A stretch of 64,000 bases of DNA. It comes from CADEDV01 sp048498035 (GTDB lineage: Bacteria > Bacteroidota > Bacteroidia > Chitinophagales > Chitinophagaceae). Positions 8,958 to 16,813 of this stretch are shown piece after piece. The notes beneath the pieces are model-generated. The model was not told the origin of the DNA and ran no database searches. It saw only the letters and a list, made by a program, of their open reading frames with translations. The position numbers and the translations under genes are program-made. Each line of letters begins with the position of its first letter. Position 1 is the stretch's first letter. The DNA lies in the NCBI GenBank assembly GCA_048498035.1, contig JBEHYT010000011.1:1-64000 (forward strand), given 5' to 3'.

Positions 8958-9309
8958 TATACATCCAATAACTGCAAATCCATCCTGCCAGGCATCCAAT
9001 TGCATCCGCAAGAATATCTCCCACATCAAAAGACCTGTTCGAAATAAAATACAACTGAACATATTCCATTGCAATGCCATACAGCAATGCCAGTATCGCA
9101 ACGACGATAAATATTGCCAACAGCTTCTTGTGATCAGTATTTAACTGGTAATAACCCCAGCACCACAAAAACGTCATCCCCGCAAACAGGCCAATATGCA
9201 CCCATTTGTCAAACCAGATCCTGTCCAGCCAATCCTCCTTCGGGATAGCTGATCCAGGCAACGTGAGTAATACCGTTACCATGATAAACCAACCGATGGC
9301 AGGAAGCAT
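8947..9309 (-). CDS. VanZ-like membrane protein
   Basis: 120 residues with four predicted membrane helices. The conserved VanZ pattern is visible: an N-terminal helix ending in LLTLPGSAIP, then DKWVHIGLFAGMTFLWCWG, a third helix, E-Y-V-Q-L-Y...R-S-F-D-V-G-D-I-L-A-D-A-I-G, and a last helix. VanZ-family proteins are small membrane proteins; teicoplanin resistance is described for the namesake, but most chromosomal members have no defined role. The ATG at 9309 is preferred. A TTG at 9330 would add seven residues (KPRSIY) and cannot be excluded. Confidence 0.8.
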   Translation of the reverse strand: MLPAIGWFIMVTVLLTLPGSAIPKEDWLDRIWFDKWVHIGLFAGMTFLWCWGYYQLNTDHKKLLAIFIVVAILALLYGIAMEYVQLYFISNRSFDVGDILADAIGCLAGWICSYWMYIKK

Positions 9310-9362
9310 GTAAATAGAACGGGGCTTCAAGATTTCTTTTTTGCAATGATAAGCTGATTGCT

Positions 9363-9396
9363 ACAAAAAAGAAAGAAGCCCCTGGAAAGGGGCTTC
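9363..9396 (-). terminator. Intrinsic terminator of the sigma/anti-sigma operon
   Basis: GAAGCCCC (9375-9382), loop TGGAAA, GGGGCTTC (9389-9396). On the minus strand the hairpin is followed by TTTCTTTTTT. A further copy of the arm sequence lies at 9321-9328 near the VanZ start. Confidence 0.8.
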
Positions 9397-9489
9397 GTTT
9401 AACCAACTATAGAACCAAAACTACTATAGCAATAGTAACGGTTCTAATTACGTAAATACGATCACTTTGGATTGCTTATTCGTTTGACA

Positions 9490-10305
9490 TTAGAGGGTGG
9501 CTTTGCCCATCGTCTGCAGTTGTTCCAGCGTGGGGCCGCCAGTGTTGCCACGGTTTTCAACAGTAATGGCAAATGCATCTGCCTTGTCTGTGTTCGACAT
9601 TTTGAGAATGATCTTACCATCGTCACCCACATCAAAAAGACCCAGGTCTTTGGGTTTGCTGTCAATCAGGGCCCAAAGCTGGTATTGTTTGTCAGAAGCC
9701 AGTTTTGGCATATTCTTTACCACCAGGTACACATTGGCTGAAGTAGTATCCCAATAAATATTTGCTGATGACCGCGGTGCTTTTTCGGTTCCTTTCAGGC
9801 TTACTACTGCTACATTAGGGTCCATCATCATCTGCTGTTCATTTTCCAGTTGCTGCAGATGTTTCATTTTTGCGTCCAGCGTGGCCTGGTCAGCGCCACC
9901 CGGATTTGCCGAGGCCAGTTTAGCCTCCAGGTCTTTGTTTTTGGTGTAGAACGAATAAGCAAAATAGGCGCAGGCAAGCAGGAGGATGATTGATGCTGCT
10001 GCAAGGAGGCGGGCACCGCCGCCGCTACGTTGGTTGTTTGTACTTTCCATAGTTATGATTTTGGTTTGGTTAACATGGGGTTCGAGCCGGAGCGCGTTTC
10101 TGACCTTTTCTTTAAGGCCTGCCGTCGGCGTAATGGGTTGGGAAGAAAGCTGTTTTTCCAATGCAATTTCAAAATCAAGACGTGCTTTCACCAGTTCCGG
10201 GAATTGCTGGCTAAGCGCTTCAAACTCGGCATTTTCTTCGGGAGAAGAAAGCCCAAGCACATAGCTCTCGATAATGCCACTCGATATGTACTCCTGGATG
10301 TTCAC
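9490..10305 (-). CDS. RskA-type anti-sigma factor
   Basis: 271 residues. A cytoplasmic N-terminal domain (about 1-75, NIQEYISSGIIESYVLGLSS) carries the anti-sigma helix bundle without the HxxxCxxC zinc motif. One membrane helix spans about 99-120. The periplasmic C-terminal domain is of the anti-sigma-K (RskA) type, with YWDTTSANVYLVVKNMP and YQLWALIDSKPKDLG. Such proteins hold an ECF sigma factor at the membrane until a signal triggers release, often by proteolysis. The start is GTG, overlapping the sigma stop codon as GTGA, which implies translational coupling and the usual near 1:1 expression. A terminator follows at 9363-9396. Confidence 0.88.
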   Translation of the reverse strand: MNIQEYISSGIIESYVLGLSSPEENAEFEALSQQFPELVKARLDFEIALEKQLSSQPITPTAGLKEKVRNALRLEPHVNQTKIITMESTNNQRSGGGARLLAAASIILLLACAYFAYSFYTKNKDLEAKLASANPGGADQATLDAKMKHLQQLENEQQMMMDPNVAVVSLKGTEKAPRSSANIYWDTTSANVYLVVKNMPKLASDKQYQLWALIDSKPKDLGLFDVGDDGKIILKMSNTDKADAFAITVENRGNTGGPTLEQLQTMGKATL

Positions 10306-10865
10306 TGCTGATCAATCAAATTTCTTAATTGTGTTAATGCACTCCTGATCCTGGTTTTAACAGTTCCCAACGGAAGATTTAATGCTTTTGAAATCTCTTC
10401 ATGTGTGAACCCCTGGAAGTAAGAAAGATCAATCAGTACCTTCTGATCATTCTTTAACTTTCCAACCAATTTTCGCAAACCATAATCATCTGTCTGTACG
10501 CGTACAGATTGGCCAATTGTATTTACGTCATCAGGGAGCGACTGGTTTTTTAAACTTTCCTGGTAATTACGGGAACGTACTTTATCAATAGCGGCATTGC
10601 GCGCTACATTGAGCATCCAGGTAAACAGACGCCCCTTCGCAGGGTCGTACGTGTGCACCTTGCGCCAGATATTGATAAAAACTTCCTGTAAAACATCATT
10701 TGATGTTTCCCGGTCCGGAATGATCTGGTTGATAATTCCAAGCAACGCACTGGCGTAATTATCATACAGATAACCGAAAGCCTGCTCGTTTTGGGATTGG
10801 AGTAGGGATACCAGTTCTGCCTCGCTATATGACGGGTTAGGGTTCAAGCGTTGGTTAAGATACAA
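10302..10865 (-). CDS. ECF RNA polymerase sigma factor (SigK-like)
   Basis: 187 residues with sigma-70 region 2 (about 25-95, including NDVLQEVFINIWRKVHTYDPAKGRLFTWML) and region 4 (about 125-180, with the helix-turn-helix GFTHEEISKALNLPLGTVKTRI). The partner anti-sigma gene overlaps its 3' end by 4 nt. There is no ATG or GTG at the N-terminus. The best start is TTG at 10865 (YLNQRLNPNPSYSEAEL); a second TTG six codons later is possible. The TTG at 10865 lies in the T tract of the gcvH terminator, so the true 5' end is uncertain. Confidence 0.85.
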   Translation of the reverse strand: MYLNQRLNPNPSYSEAELVSLLQSQNEQAFGYLYDNYASALLGIINQIIPDRETSNDVLQEVFINIWRKVHTYDPAKGRLFTWMLNVARNAAIDKVRSRNYQESLKNQSLPDDVNTIGQSVRVQTDDYGLRKLVGKLKNDQKVLIDLSYFQGFTHEEISKALNLPLGTVKTRIRSALTQLRNLIDQQ

Positions 10866-10897
10866 AAAAAGCGGACTTACTGAAATAAGCCGCTTTA
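10864..10897 (-). terminator. Intrinsic terminator of gcvH
   Basis: On the minus strand AAAGCGGCTTA pairs with TAAGTCCGCTTT (one bulge), followed by TTTTTTTG. It sits between gcvH and the sigma factor gene, and its U tract overlaps the presumed sigma start codon. Confidence 0.75.
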
Positions 10898-10923
10898 TCT
10901 ACGAAATGAGTTTGTCCCTGGAT

Positions 10924-11301
10924 TTAGCTCACAACAGCTTCATAACCTGTCGCATCCAGCAATTGATCCACATCCGCCGGGTTGGCTACCGTCATCTTTA
11001 CCATCCAACCTTCATTATAAGGGTCAGAATTGACCAACTCAGGCTCATTGGCCAGGGCGGGATTTAATTCGATAACAGTACCTCTTACGGGTAAAAAAAG
11101 ATCGGATACGGTCTTCACCGCCTCCACCGTGCCAAAAACAGCACCTGCTTCTAAGGGTTTACCAATAGTTTCAACTTCAACGTAAACAATATCACCCAGT
11201 TCACGCTGCGCGAAATCAGTAATGCCGATCGTTGCCGTATCGCCTTCCAGGCGAATCCATTCGTGGTCTTTAGTATACCGAAGATTTGATGGAAAATTCA
11301 T
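10924..11301 (-). CDS. gcvH: Glycine cleavage system H protein
   Basis: 125 residues. This lipoyl carrier shuttles the aminomethyl group between the P and T proteins of the glycine cleavage system. The N-terminus FPSNLRYTKDHEW is diagnostic, and the lipoylated lysine is Lys63 in FGTVEAVKTVSDL. The ATG at 11301 is chosen; an in-frame extension to 11406 would add 35 unrelated residues. gcvP and gcvT are not in the window. H proteins can also serve lipoate metabolism. Confidence 0.95.
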   Translation of the reverse strand: MNFPSNLRYTKDHEWIRLEGDTATIGITDFAQRELGDIVYVEVETIGKPLEAGAVFGTVEAVKTVSDLFLPVRGTVIELNPALANEPELVNSDPYNEGWMVKMTVANPADVDQLLDATGYEAVVS

Positions 11302-11455
11302 ATTGAAGCGTTTAGAGATGCAAATATGAGTAAATACCAAGAAACACCGCCATTCACCGATCTTTTTTTCGCAGTTCGCCGGAAAAAATCCACCGTTCAT
11401 GAGCAAAATCAGTCCACTTGTCGGCTTTGCCTTTTACAATACTATGACACAGGTC

Positions 11456-11463
11456 TATCTTTG
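11456..11463 (+). promoter_or_regulatory. -7 element TATCTTTG of the outer-membrane barrel gene
   Basis: Exact consensus. Transcription should start near 11470, giving a leader of about 22 nt before the ATG at 11492. Confidence 0.55.
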
Positions 11464-11491
11464 TTCACCAATTTAAAAGTGGATTAGAATT

Positions 11492-13951
11492 ATGAGAAAA
11501 ATTGTAGCATTCCTGGCCGGTACTTTATTCCTGGCATCCGTTGCCAGCGCGCAAAAAGTGACCGGGGCAATTAAAGACCCGTCCGGGAAAGGGCTTGAGA
11601 AGTCAACAGTAACCTTACTCCATGCAAAAGATTCGTCTGTAGTCAAATTTGCCGTAACCGGCGATGATGGCCAGTTTAGCCTGTCGGCACCTGCTGCCGG
11701 CCGGTACCTGCTGCGCATCTCCCATGTGGGCTATGTGCCCAGTATGTCTGGACTGGTAGATCTTACCAGCGGCGATCAAAAACTGGGTGATATTCAGTTA
11801 GTTAAAATGGAAGCCAGCCTGGCCGGCGTAACCGTTACCTCCCAAAAACCAATTGTTGAGGTGAAAGCCGATAAAATGATCGTAAACGTGGAAGGAACCA
11901 TCAATGCAACCGGTAACGACGCCCTTGAACTCCTGCGTCGCTCCCCGGGCGTAATGGTGGATAAAGACGATAATCTTTCCCTGGCGGGGAAAAATGGCGT
12001 ACAGGTATATATCGACGGAAAACCTTCGCCCCTGGGCGGATCAGACCTGGCCAATTTTCTGAAAACATTACAGGCCTCCCAGATCGAAGCGATCGAGATC
12101 ATCACAAACCCCTCAGCAAAATATGAAGCTGCCGGTAACGCAGGCATCATCAATATTCGCCTGAAGAAAAATAAAACCTTTGGTACCAACGGTTCTGTGA
12201 ACGTTGGCTATAACATTGGCTCATTCCCGAAATACAATGCAGGCGTTGCGCTGAACCACCGGAACCAGCATGTGAATATTTTCGCCAATTACAATTACAA
12301 CTACGGCGATAATGTCAGCAAGTTCAAAATGGTTAAAAACCAGTTTGATACCATGTTTGTACAAAGCAACCGGATCAATTTTAATAATAACAGCCACGGA
12401 TTTAAAGCGGGCCTCGATTATTTCCTGAACAAGAAAAGTACCGTAGGCGTAATGGTAAATGGCAACCTGGCTGCCAATGATATGAAAACTGCCGGACCTA
12501 TGGACTTTTACTACAACAACACTAAAGTAAAAACCCTGCTGGCTACCAATAACAATGATCAGACAAGAGATAATGTGAACGCCAACCTGAACTACCGTTA
12601 TTCTGTAGCAGGCGGCAGCGATCTGAATATTGATGCCGACTATGGGTATTACAAGATCCGTTCTAACCAGTTTCAACCTAACGTGTACTATGATGGTAGC
12701 GGTATGGAACTGAGCCGCGCAGTATATAATATGATCGCACCATCTGATATCGACCTTTATTCAATTAAAGCCGATTATGAAACAAATTATAAGGGAGGCA
12801 GATTGGGTGTTGGTGGAAAGATCGGGTTTGCAAACACTGATAACAATTTCCAGCGCTTTAATGTATTTGGAAGCACCAAAGAGATGGACACGCTGAAAAG
12901 CAACCGTTTCAAATACGATGAGAATATCAATGCTGTTTACGTAAACTATAATAAAGCTTACAAAGGCTTCATGTTCCAGGCAGGTTTGCGCGTGGAAAAT
13001 ACACACTCAAAAGGCACATCTACAGGATACAAAGAGCCAATAAGCGGCACCAGTCTTGTTCCTTACGATTCATCATTCAGCCGCAACTACACGGATTTCT
13101 TCCCCAGTGCAGCTCTTACGTTCAATAAGAACCCGATGAACCAATGGAGCCTGACCTACAGCCGTCGTATTGATCGCCCTGTATACCAGGATTTGAATCC
13201 GTTTGAATTTAAGCTGAACGAATACACGTACATGAAAGGGAACACGCAACTGCGCCCCCAGTACACCAACAGCTTTGGTATTACAAACACGTACAAGTAT
13301 CGTTTGAATACAACACTGAACTACAGCCATGTTAAAGACATCTTTGCACAGATCCCCGATACAATTGATAAAACAAAGGGATTCCTGACCAAAAAGAACC
13401 TGGCTACGCAAGACATTGTAAGTCTCAATATCAGCTACCCATTCTCTTACAAATGGTATAGCTTCTTTGCTAACCTGAATTCTTACTATTCGCACTATAC
13501 CGCAGACTATGGCGGGGGCGACCGCAAGATCAACCAGGGTGTATTTGCACTGACCTACTATATGCAAAACACGGCTAAGCTGGGTAAAGGATGGACAGCC
13601 GAACTGAGCGGATTCTACAGCTCGCCTACATTGTGGCAGGGTGTATTTAAATCCAAAGGAATGTTTGGCGTAGACGGAGGATTACAAAAGTTGCTGTTTA
13701 GCAATAAAGCAACATTGAAAATGTCTGTCAGTGATATTTTCCGGACAATGAAATGGAGCGGAACAACCAATTTTGCCGGCGTGGATGCCACAGCCAGCGG
13801 ACGGTGGGAAAGCCGCCAGTTTAAAGTGGCGTTTATCTACCGCTTTGGTAGCAACCAGGTAAAATCTGCACGCCAGCGCTCAACCGGTATCGACGAAGAG
13901 AATAAACGTGCCACACAAGGTGGTGGACAACAAGGTGGCATTGGCCAATAA
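11492..13951 (+). CDS. Outer-membrane beta-barrel protein, TonB-receptor-like (OMP_b-brl_3 family)
   Basis: 819 residues. A signal peptide (1-20, ending ASAQ) is followed by a carboxypeptidase-regulatory-like beta-sandwich (about 22-100). A plug-like domain (about 110-220) contains NATGNDALELLRRSPGV and VQVYIDGKPSPL. A long barrel rich in aromatic-ended strands carries the family signature SYSRRIDRPVYQDLNPF. The family is widespread in Bacteroidota and resembles TonB-dependent receptors without a recognised ligand. The C-terminal tail after the last strand (about 795-819) is Gln/Gly-rich and polar, and probably periplasmic or disordered. It has its own promoter and a terminator at 13972-14005, so it is monocistronic. 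Confidence 0.88.
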   Translation: MRKIVAFLAGTLFLASVASAQKVTGAIKDPSGKGLEKSTVTLLHAKDSSVVKFAVTGDDGQFSLSAPAAGRYLLRISHVGYVPSMSGLVDLTSGDQKLGDIQLVKMEASLAGVTVTSQKPIVEVKADKMIVNVEGTINATGNDALELLRRSPGVMVDKDDNLSLAGKNGVQVYIDGKPSPLGGSDLANFLKTLQASQIEAIEIITNPSAKYEAAGNAGIINIRLKKNKTFGTNGSVNVGYNIGSFPKYNAGVALNHRNQHVNIFANYNYNYGDNVSKFKMVKNQFDTMFVQSNRINFNNNSHGFKAGLDYFLNKKSTVGVMVNGNLAANDMKTAGPMDFYYNNTKVKTLLATNNNDQTRDNVNANLNYRYSVAGGSDLNIDADYGYYKIRSNQFQPNVYYDGSGMELSRAVYNMIAPSDIDLYSIKADYETNYKGGRLGVGGKIGFANTDNNFQRFNVFGSTKEMDTLKSNRFKYDENINAVYVNYNKAYKGFMFQAGLRVENTHSKGTSTGYKEPISGTSLVPYDSSFSRNYTDFFPSAALTFNKNPMNQWSLTYSRRIDRPVYQDLNPFEFKLNEYTYMKGNTQLRPQYTNSFGITNTYKYRLNTTLNYSHVKDIFAQIPDTIDKTKGFLTKKNLATQDIVSLNISYPFSYKWYSFFANLNSYYSHYTADYGGGDRKINQGVFALTYYMQNTAKLGKGWTAELSGFYSSPTLWQGVFKSKGMFGVDGGLQKLLFSNKATLKMSVSDIFRTMKWSGTTNFAGVDATASGRWESRQFKVAFIYRFGSNQVKSARQRSTGIDEENKRATQGGGQQGGIGQ

Positions 13952-13971
13952 AGACATCAGCCATGTAAAAC

Positions 13972-14005
13972 AAACCCCCTCGCTATACTAGCCGAGGGGG
14001 TTTTT
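13972..14005. terminator. Bidirectional intrinsic terminator between convergent genes
   Basis: CCCCCTCG (13975-13982) pairs with CGAGGGGG (13993-14000), extended by AAA/TTT, with TTTTT on the plus side. It separates the barrel gene from the convergent cyclophilin gene. Confidence 0.85.
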
Positions 14006-14032
14006 CATTACTTCCGTTTAATAAGCTTTTGC

Positions 14033-14725
14033 TTATTTATAATGTTTCTTTCGCTTTATCAGCTTTGCTTTCAGGATACGAACATCCCGTAACGGGCGAT
14101 CACTTTTGTCCGTAGGACTTATTGCAATCTGATCCACAACATCCATTCCCTTTACAACTTCGCCAAACACGGTGTAGTTCTGGTCCAGGTGCGGCGTGCC
14201 GCCAATTGTTTTATATACTTCCCGCTGTGCCGGATCAATTTTGCGGTGTAGCCGGTAGGTCTCCAGGGAGTCCAGGGCGCCGTCGGTGAATGTTTTTCCT
14301 TCAACAATATAAAACTGGCTGCCGCTGCTTTCTTTCTGTGGATTGTTGTCCCGCGCAGCGGCAATCACGCCTTTTTTGTGAAACAGCGTTGGGTTAAATT
14401 CTGCCGGTATACGGTAGCCGGGTCCGCCATTTCCCAACATAATTCCCGGCGGTGCGTACCTGCTTTCCGGGTCACCACCCTGGATCATAAAATTCCGGAT
14501 CACGCGGTGAAACAGCACACTGTCATAGTAGCCATATTTTACCAGCTTCAGAAAGTTGTCGCGGTGCTGCGGCGTAAGATCAGAGAGGCGTACAATAATA
14601 TCACCTTCGGTGGTTTCAAGCAGCACGTCTTTTTTGAAATCTTTTTTGCGAAGGGTAGAATCCTTTTGCGCCAGCGCCGGAAGGGAAAATGCAGCCAGGG
14701 CAAGCAGGCAGATGATTTTTTTCAT
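14033..14725 (-). CDS. Cyclophilin-type peptidyl-prolyl cis-trans isomerase, exported
   Basis: 230 residues. A signal peptide (1-19, ending ALAQ) precedes a cyclophilin domain that catalyses proline isomerisation during folding in the periplasm. Core motifs are visible: FHRVIRNFMIQGGDP with the catalytic Arg, then GSQFYIVEGK, and YTVFGEVVKGMDVVDQI near the C-terminus. It is longer than the minimal cyclophilin because of an insertion with KTFTDGALDSLETYRLHRK, common in Bacteroidota homologues. It follows the small gene at 14735-15079 with a 9-nt gap and probably shares its transcript. Confidence 0.93.
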   Translation of the reverse strand: MKKIICLLALAAFSLPALAQKDSTLRKKDFKKDVLLETTEGDIIVRLSDLTPQHRDNFLKLVKYGYYDSVLFHRVIRNFMIQGGDPESRYAPPGIMLGNGGPGYRIPAEFNPTLFHKKGVIAAARDNNPQKESSGSQFYIVEGKTFTDGALDSLETYRLHRKIDPAQREVYKTIGGTPHLDQNYTVFGEVVKGMDVVDQIAISPTDKSDRPLRDVRILKAKLIKRKKHYK

Positions 14726-14734
14726 GGAGGTTGC

Positions 14735-15079
14735 TTAAAAGTTTTGGCTTTGAAAATATAAAAGAACGTGGTCTTTCAGGAAATTTTCCTGCTCCACCGG
14801 GTTCATGTCAGGCATGGCTTTCAATTGCCGGAAATGGGGCCAACCGTCACTATCCACGCCATCCAGTTCATAAAATCCACTGGGTGCCAGTAGCGTACAT
14901 ACTGCCACATGCATCAGGTCCTGTTTCTGCTCCTTGGTTATTTTTTCTTTCATTAACCCCGTTTCCTGGAGACCAATCAGGAAAAGGATGGCTTCCATAT
15001 CCGGTTTTTTATCAAAACGGGCCATCAGTTTGGCCTCCAGGTTCCACCAGCGTTGCTGCAGGTCGTCATTTGCTATCAT
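14735..15079 (-). CDS. Conserved hypothetical protein
   Basis: 114 residues, soluble, with no signal peptide or membrane helix. It is mostly helical, with a central KMKEKITKEQK-like charged helix and a conserved-looking stretch SGFYELDGVDSDGWPHF. I do not recognise a domain. The ATG at 15079 (MIANDDLQQRWW) is supported by a perfect -7 element ending 4 nt upstream, so the mRNA is probably leaderless. It is divergent from serS and upstream of the cyclophilin gene in the same direction. The ends of both divergent promoters lie within 70 nt. Confidence 0.75.
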   Translation of the reverse strand: MIANDDLQQRWWNLEAKLMARFDKKPDMEAILFLIGLQETGLMKEKITKEQKQDLMHVAVCTLLAPSGFYELDGVDSDGWPHFRQLKAMPDMNPVEQENFLKDHVLLYFQSQNF

Positions 15080-15083
15080 CCTG

Positions 15084-15091
15084 CAAAGGTA
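15084..15091 (-). promoter_or_regulatory. -7 element TACCTTTG directly before a start codon
   Basis: On the minus strand TACCTTTG is followed by CAGG and the ATG at 15079. The usual start distance places the first transcribed base at about the A of the ATG, implying a leaderless mRNA. Confidence 0.6.
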
Positions 15092-15145
15092 CAGCACCAC
15101 CGGCAGGCGGCAAGTTTTAGCCCTGTTACGCTGCCGGGCTATACG

Positions 15146-15153
15146 TATATTTG
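15146..15153 (+). promoter_or_regulatory. serS -7 element TATATTTG
   Basis: Exact TAnnTTTG match, 16 nt before the serS ATG. The leader would be about 10 nt. Confidence 0.55.
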
Positions 15154-15169
15154 CGGCAAAACAAAAGGC

Positions 15170-16441
15170 ATGTTGCAGTTACAGTTGTTGCGCCAGGATC
15201 CCGAAAAAGTGAAGGCAAAGCTGGCGCGGAAATATTTTAGCGAAACCGGCTTGGTGGATGAGATCATCGCCCTGGATGAAGAACGTAAGAAATTGCAGTT
15301 GGAGTTTGATACCAACAAATCAAAGGTTAACAGTATTTCCAAAGAAATCGGCCAATTAATGGCAAAAGGGCAGAAAGACGATGCCGAAGCCAAAAAGAAA
15401 GAGGTGGCCAGCCTCAATGCCTCCCTGCAACCCATTTCCGACCAGCTTTCAACAGTAGAACAGAAATTGCATGATGAACTTGTGCGCCTGCCCAACCTGC
15501 CGGCAGATGAGGTACCGGACGGAAAAACACCGGCCGAGAATACTGTTGTGCGCGAAGGCGGACTAAAGCCACAGCTGGAGCCGGGATCAGTTCCGCACTG
15601 GGACCTCATCCGCAAATACGACATTATCGATTTTGAGACCGGCGCAAAAATCACCGGGAGCGGTTTCCCCTTATATAAAGGCAAAGGCGCCAAACTGCAA
15701 CGGGCACTGGTGCAGTATTTCCTCGACTTCAACACCGCTGCAGGCTATACAGAATACCTGCCGCCATTTATGGTAAATGCGGATACCGCGTATGGAACGG
15801 GACAACTTCCTGATAAAGAAGGGCAGATGTATTATATGCCGGAAGACAAATTTTACATGATACCCACGTCTGAAGTGCCGGTGACCAATATCTACCGGGA
15901 CGTGATTGTGAAGGAAACAGATCTTCCGATCAAGATGACGGCCTATTCTCCGTGCTTTCGCCGGGAGGCAGGAAGTTTTGGAAAAGATGTACGGGGTCTG
16001 AACCGGGTTCACCAGTTTGAAAAAGTGGAAATTGTACAACTTACCCATCCCGATGGCAGCTACCAGGCGCTGGATGACATGGTGGCTCATGTGGAGAAGC
16101 TGATGAACACGCTCCAGTTACCTTACCGCATACTGCGACTTTGCGGCGGCGACATGAGTTTTGCATCTGCCATTACGTATGATTTTGAGGTTTTCAGCGC
16201 CGCGCAGGAGCGCTGGCTGGAAGTGAGTTCGGTTTCCAATTTTGAAGCCTTCCAAACCAACCGGATGAAAATCCGCTTTAAGGACTCAACTGGCAAAATG
16301 CAGTTGGCGCATTCGCTGAATGGCAGTTCCCTGGCTCTGCCCCGTGTCGTAGCATGCCTGTTGGAAAATAATCAAACCAGTAAGGGAATTGTACTGCCGG
16401 AAGTGCTTCATCCTTATTTTGGATCCGATCTTTTAAACTGA
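15170..16441 (+). CDS. serS: Serine--tRNA ligase
   Basis: 423 residues. A class II aminoacyl-tRNA synthetase that charges tRNA-Ser and supplies Ser-tRNA for selenocysteine where present. The N-terminal long coiled-coil arm (about 25-110, rich in Lys/Glu/Gln) binds the tRNA variable arm. Motif 2 is FRREAGSFGKDVRGLNRVHQ, and motif 3 is GSSLALPRVVACLLEN near the C-terminus. The ATG at 15170 (LQLQLLRQDPEKV) is the family start; an in-frame extension to 15053 lies upstream of the promoter and is rejected. Confidence 0.97.
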   Translation: MLQLQLLRQDPEKVKAKLARKYFSETGLVDEIIALDEERKKLQLEFDTNKSKVNSISKEIGQLMAKGQKDDAEAKKKEVASLNASLQPISDQLSTVEQKLHDELVRLPNLPADEVPDGKTPAENTVVREGGLKPQLEPGSVPHWDLIRKYDIIDFETGAKITGSGFPLYKGKGAKLQRALVQYFLDFNTAAGYTEYLPPFMVNADTAYGTGQLPDKEGQMYYMPEDKFYMIPTSEVPVTNIYRDVIVKETDLPIKMTAYSPCFRREAGSFGKDVRGLNRVHQFEKVEIVQLTHPDGSYQALDDMVAHVEKLMNTLQLPYRILRLCGGDMSFASAITYDFEVFSAAQERWLEVSSVSNFEAFQTNRMKIRFKDSTGKMQLAHSLNGSSLALPRVVACLLENNQTSKGIVLPEVLHPYFGSDLLN

Positions 16442-16489
16442 TCAAACCTTTTGATTTTCTTTCAGTCTATCTAAGCAATACCATCAAGC

Positions 16490-16813
16490 ATGAAAAATTT
16501 TTTGTTTTTACTATTGGTTGCAACGCTGCTGACTGCAGCCTGCACGCATAAATCTGCGCCTGTTATTACAGACCGTACGTCTGAACCTGCTGCGCCGGCA
16601 ACGGCAAAACCTAAGTTTCCGAGCAAGGAAGCAGAAGCTGGCTACGCCATTTACACTACCAAATGCGTACGCTGCCATGTTGCAAAACCGGCAGGCCGCT
16701 TTACCCAGGAGGAGTGGGAGCCGATTCTGCGGTCTATGGTAAAAAAGGCAAAACTTGATTCGCTTGAAACAGCGCAGGTAACCGCGTTTGTAAATGCGTA
16801 TGCCAAAAAGTAA
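16490..16813 (+). CDS. Monohaem c-type cytochrome lipoprotein
   Basis: 107 residues. A lipoprotein signal (LLTAAC, lipidated Cys18) and a short proline/alanine-rich linker lead to a single class I cytochrome c domain. The haem-binding motif is Cys59-Val-Arg-Cys62-His63; a candidate axial methionine is Met83. It is probably tethered to the periplasmic face of a membrane and passes single electrons. It lies 48 nt after serS but has no clear functional link to it. Its stop codon directly abuts the convergent stop of the alkane monooxygenase-like gene. Confidence 0.85.
   Translation: MKNFLFLLLVATLLTAACTHKSAPVITDRTSEPAAPATAKPKFPSKEAEAGYAIYTTKCVRCHVAKPAGRFTQEEWEPILRSMVKKAKLDSLETAQVTAFVNAYAKK

Noticed and set aside
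15053..15169. N-terminal extension of serS
   Set aside because: Its start lies upstream of the serS -7 element and inside the divergent gene, and the added residues do not fit the family.
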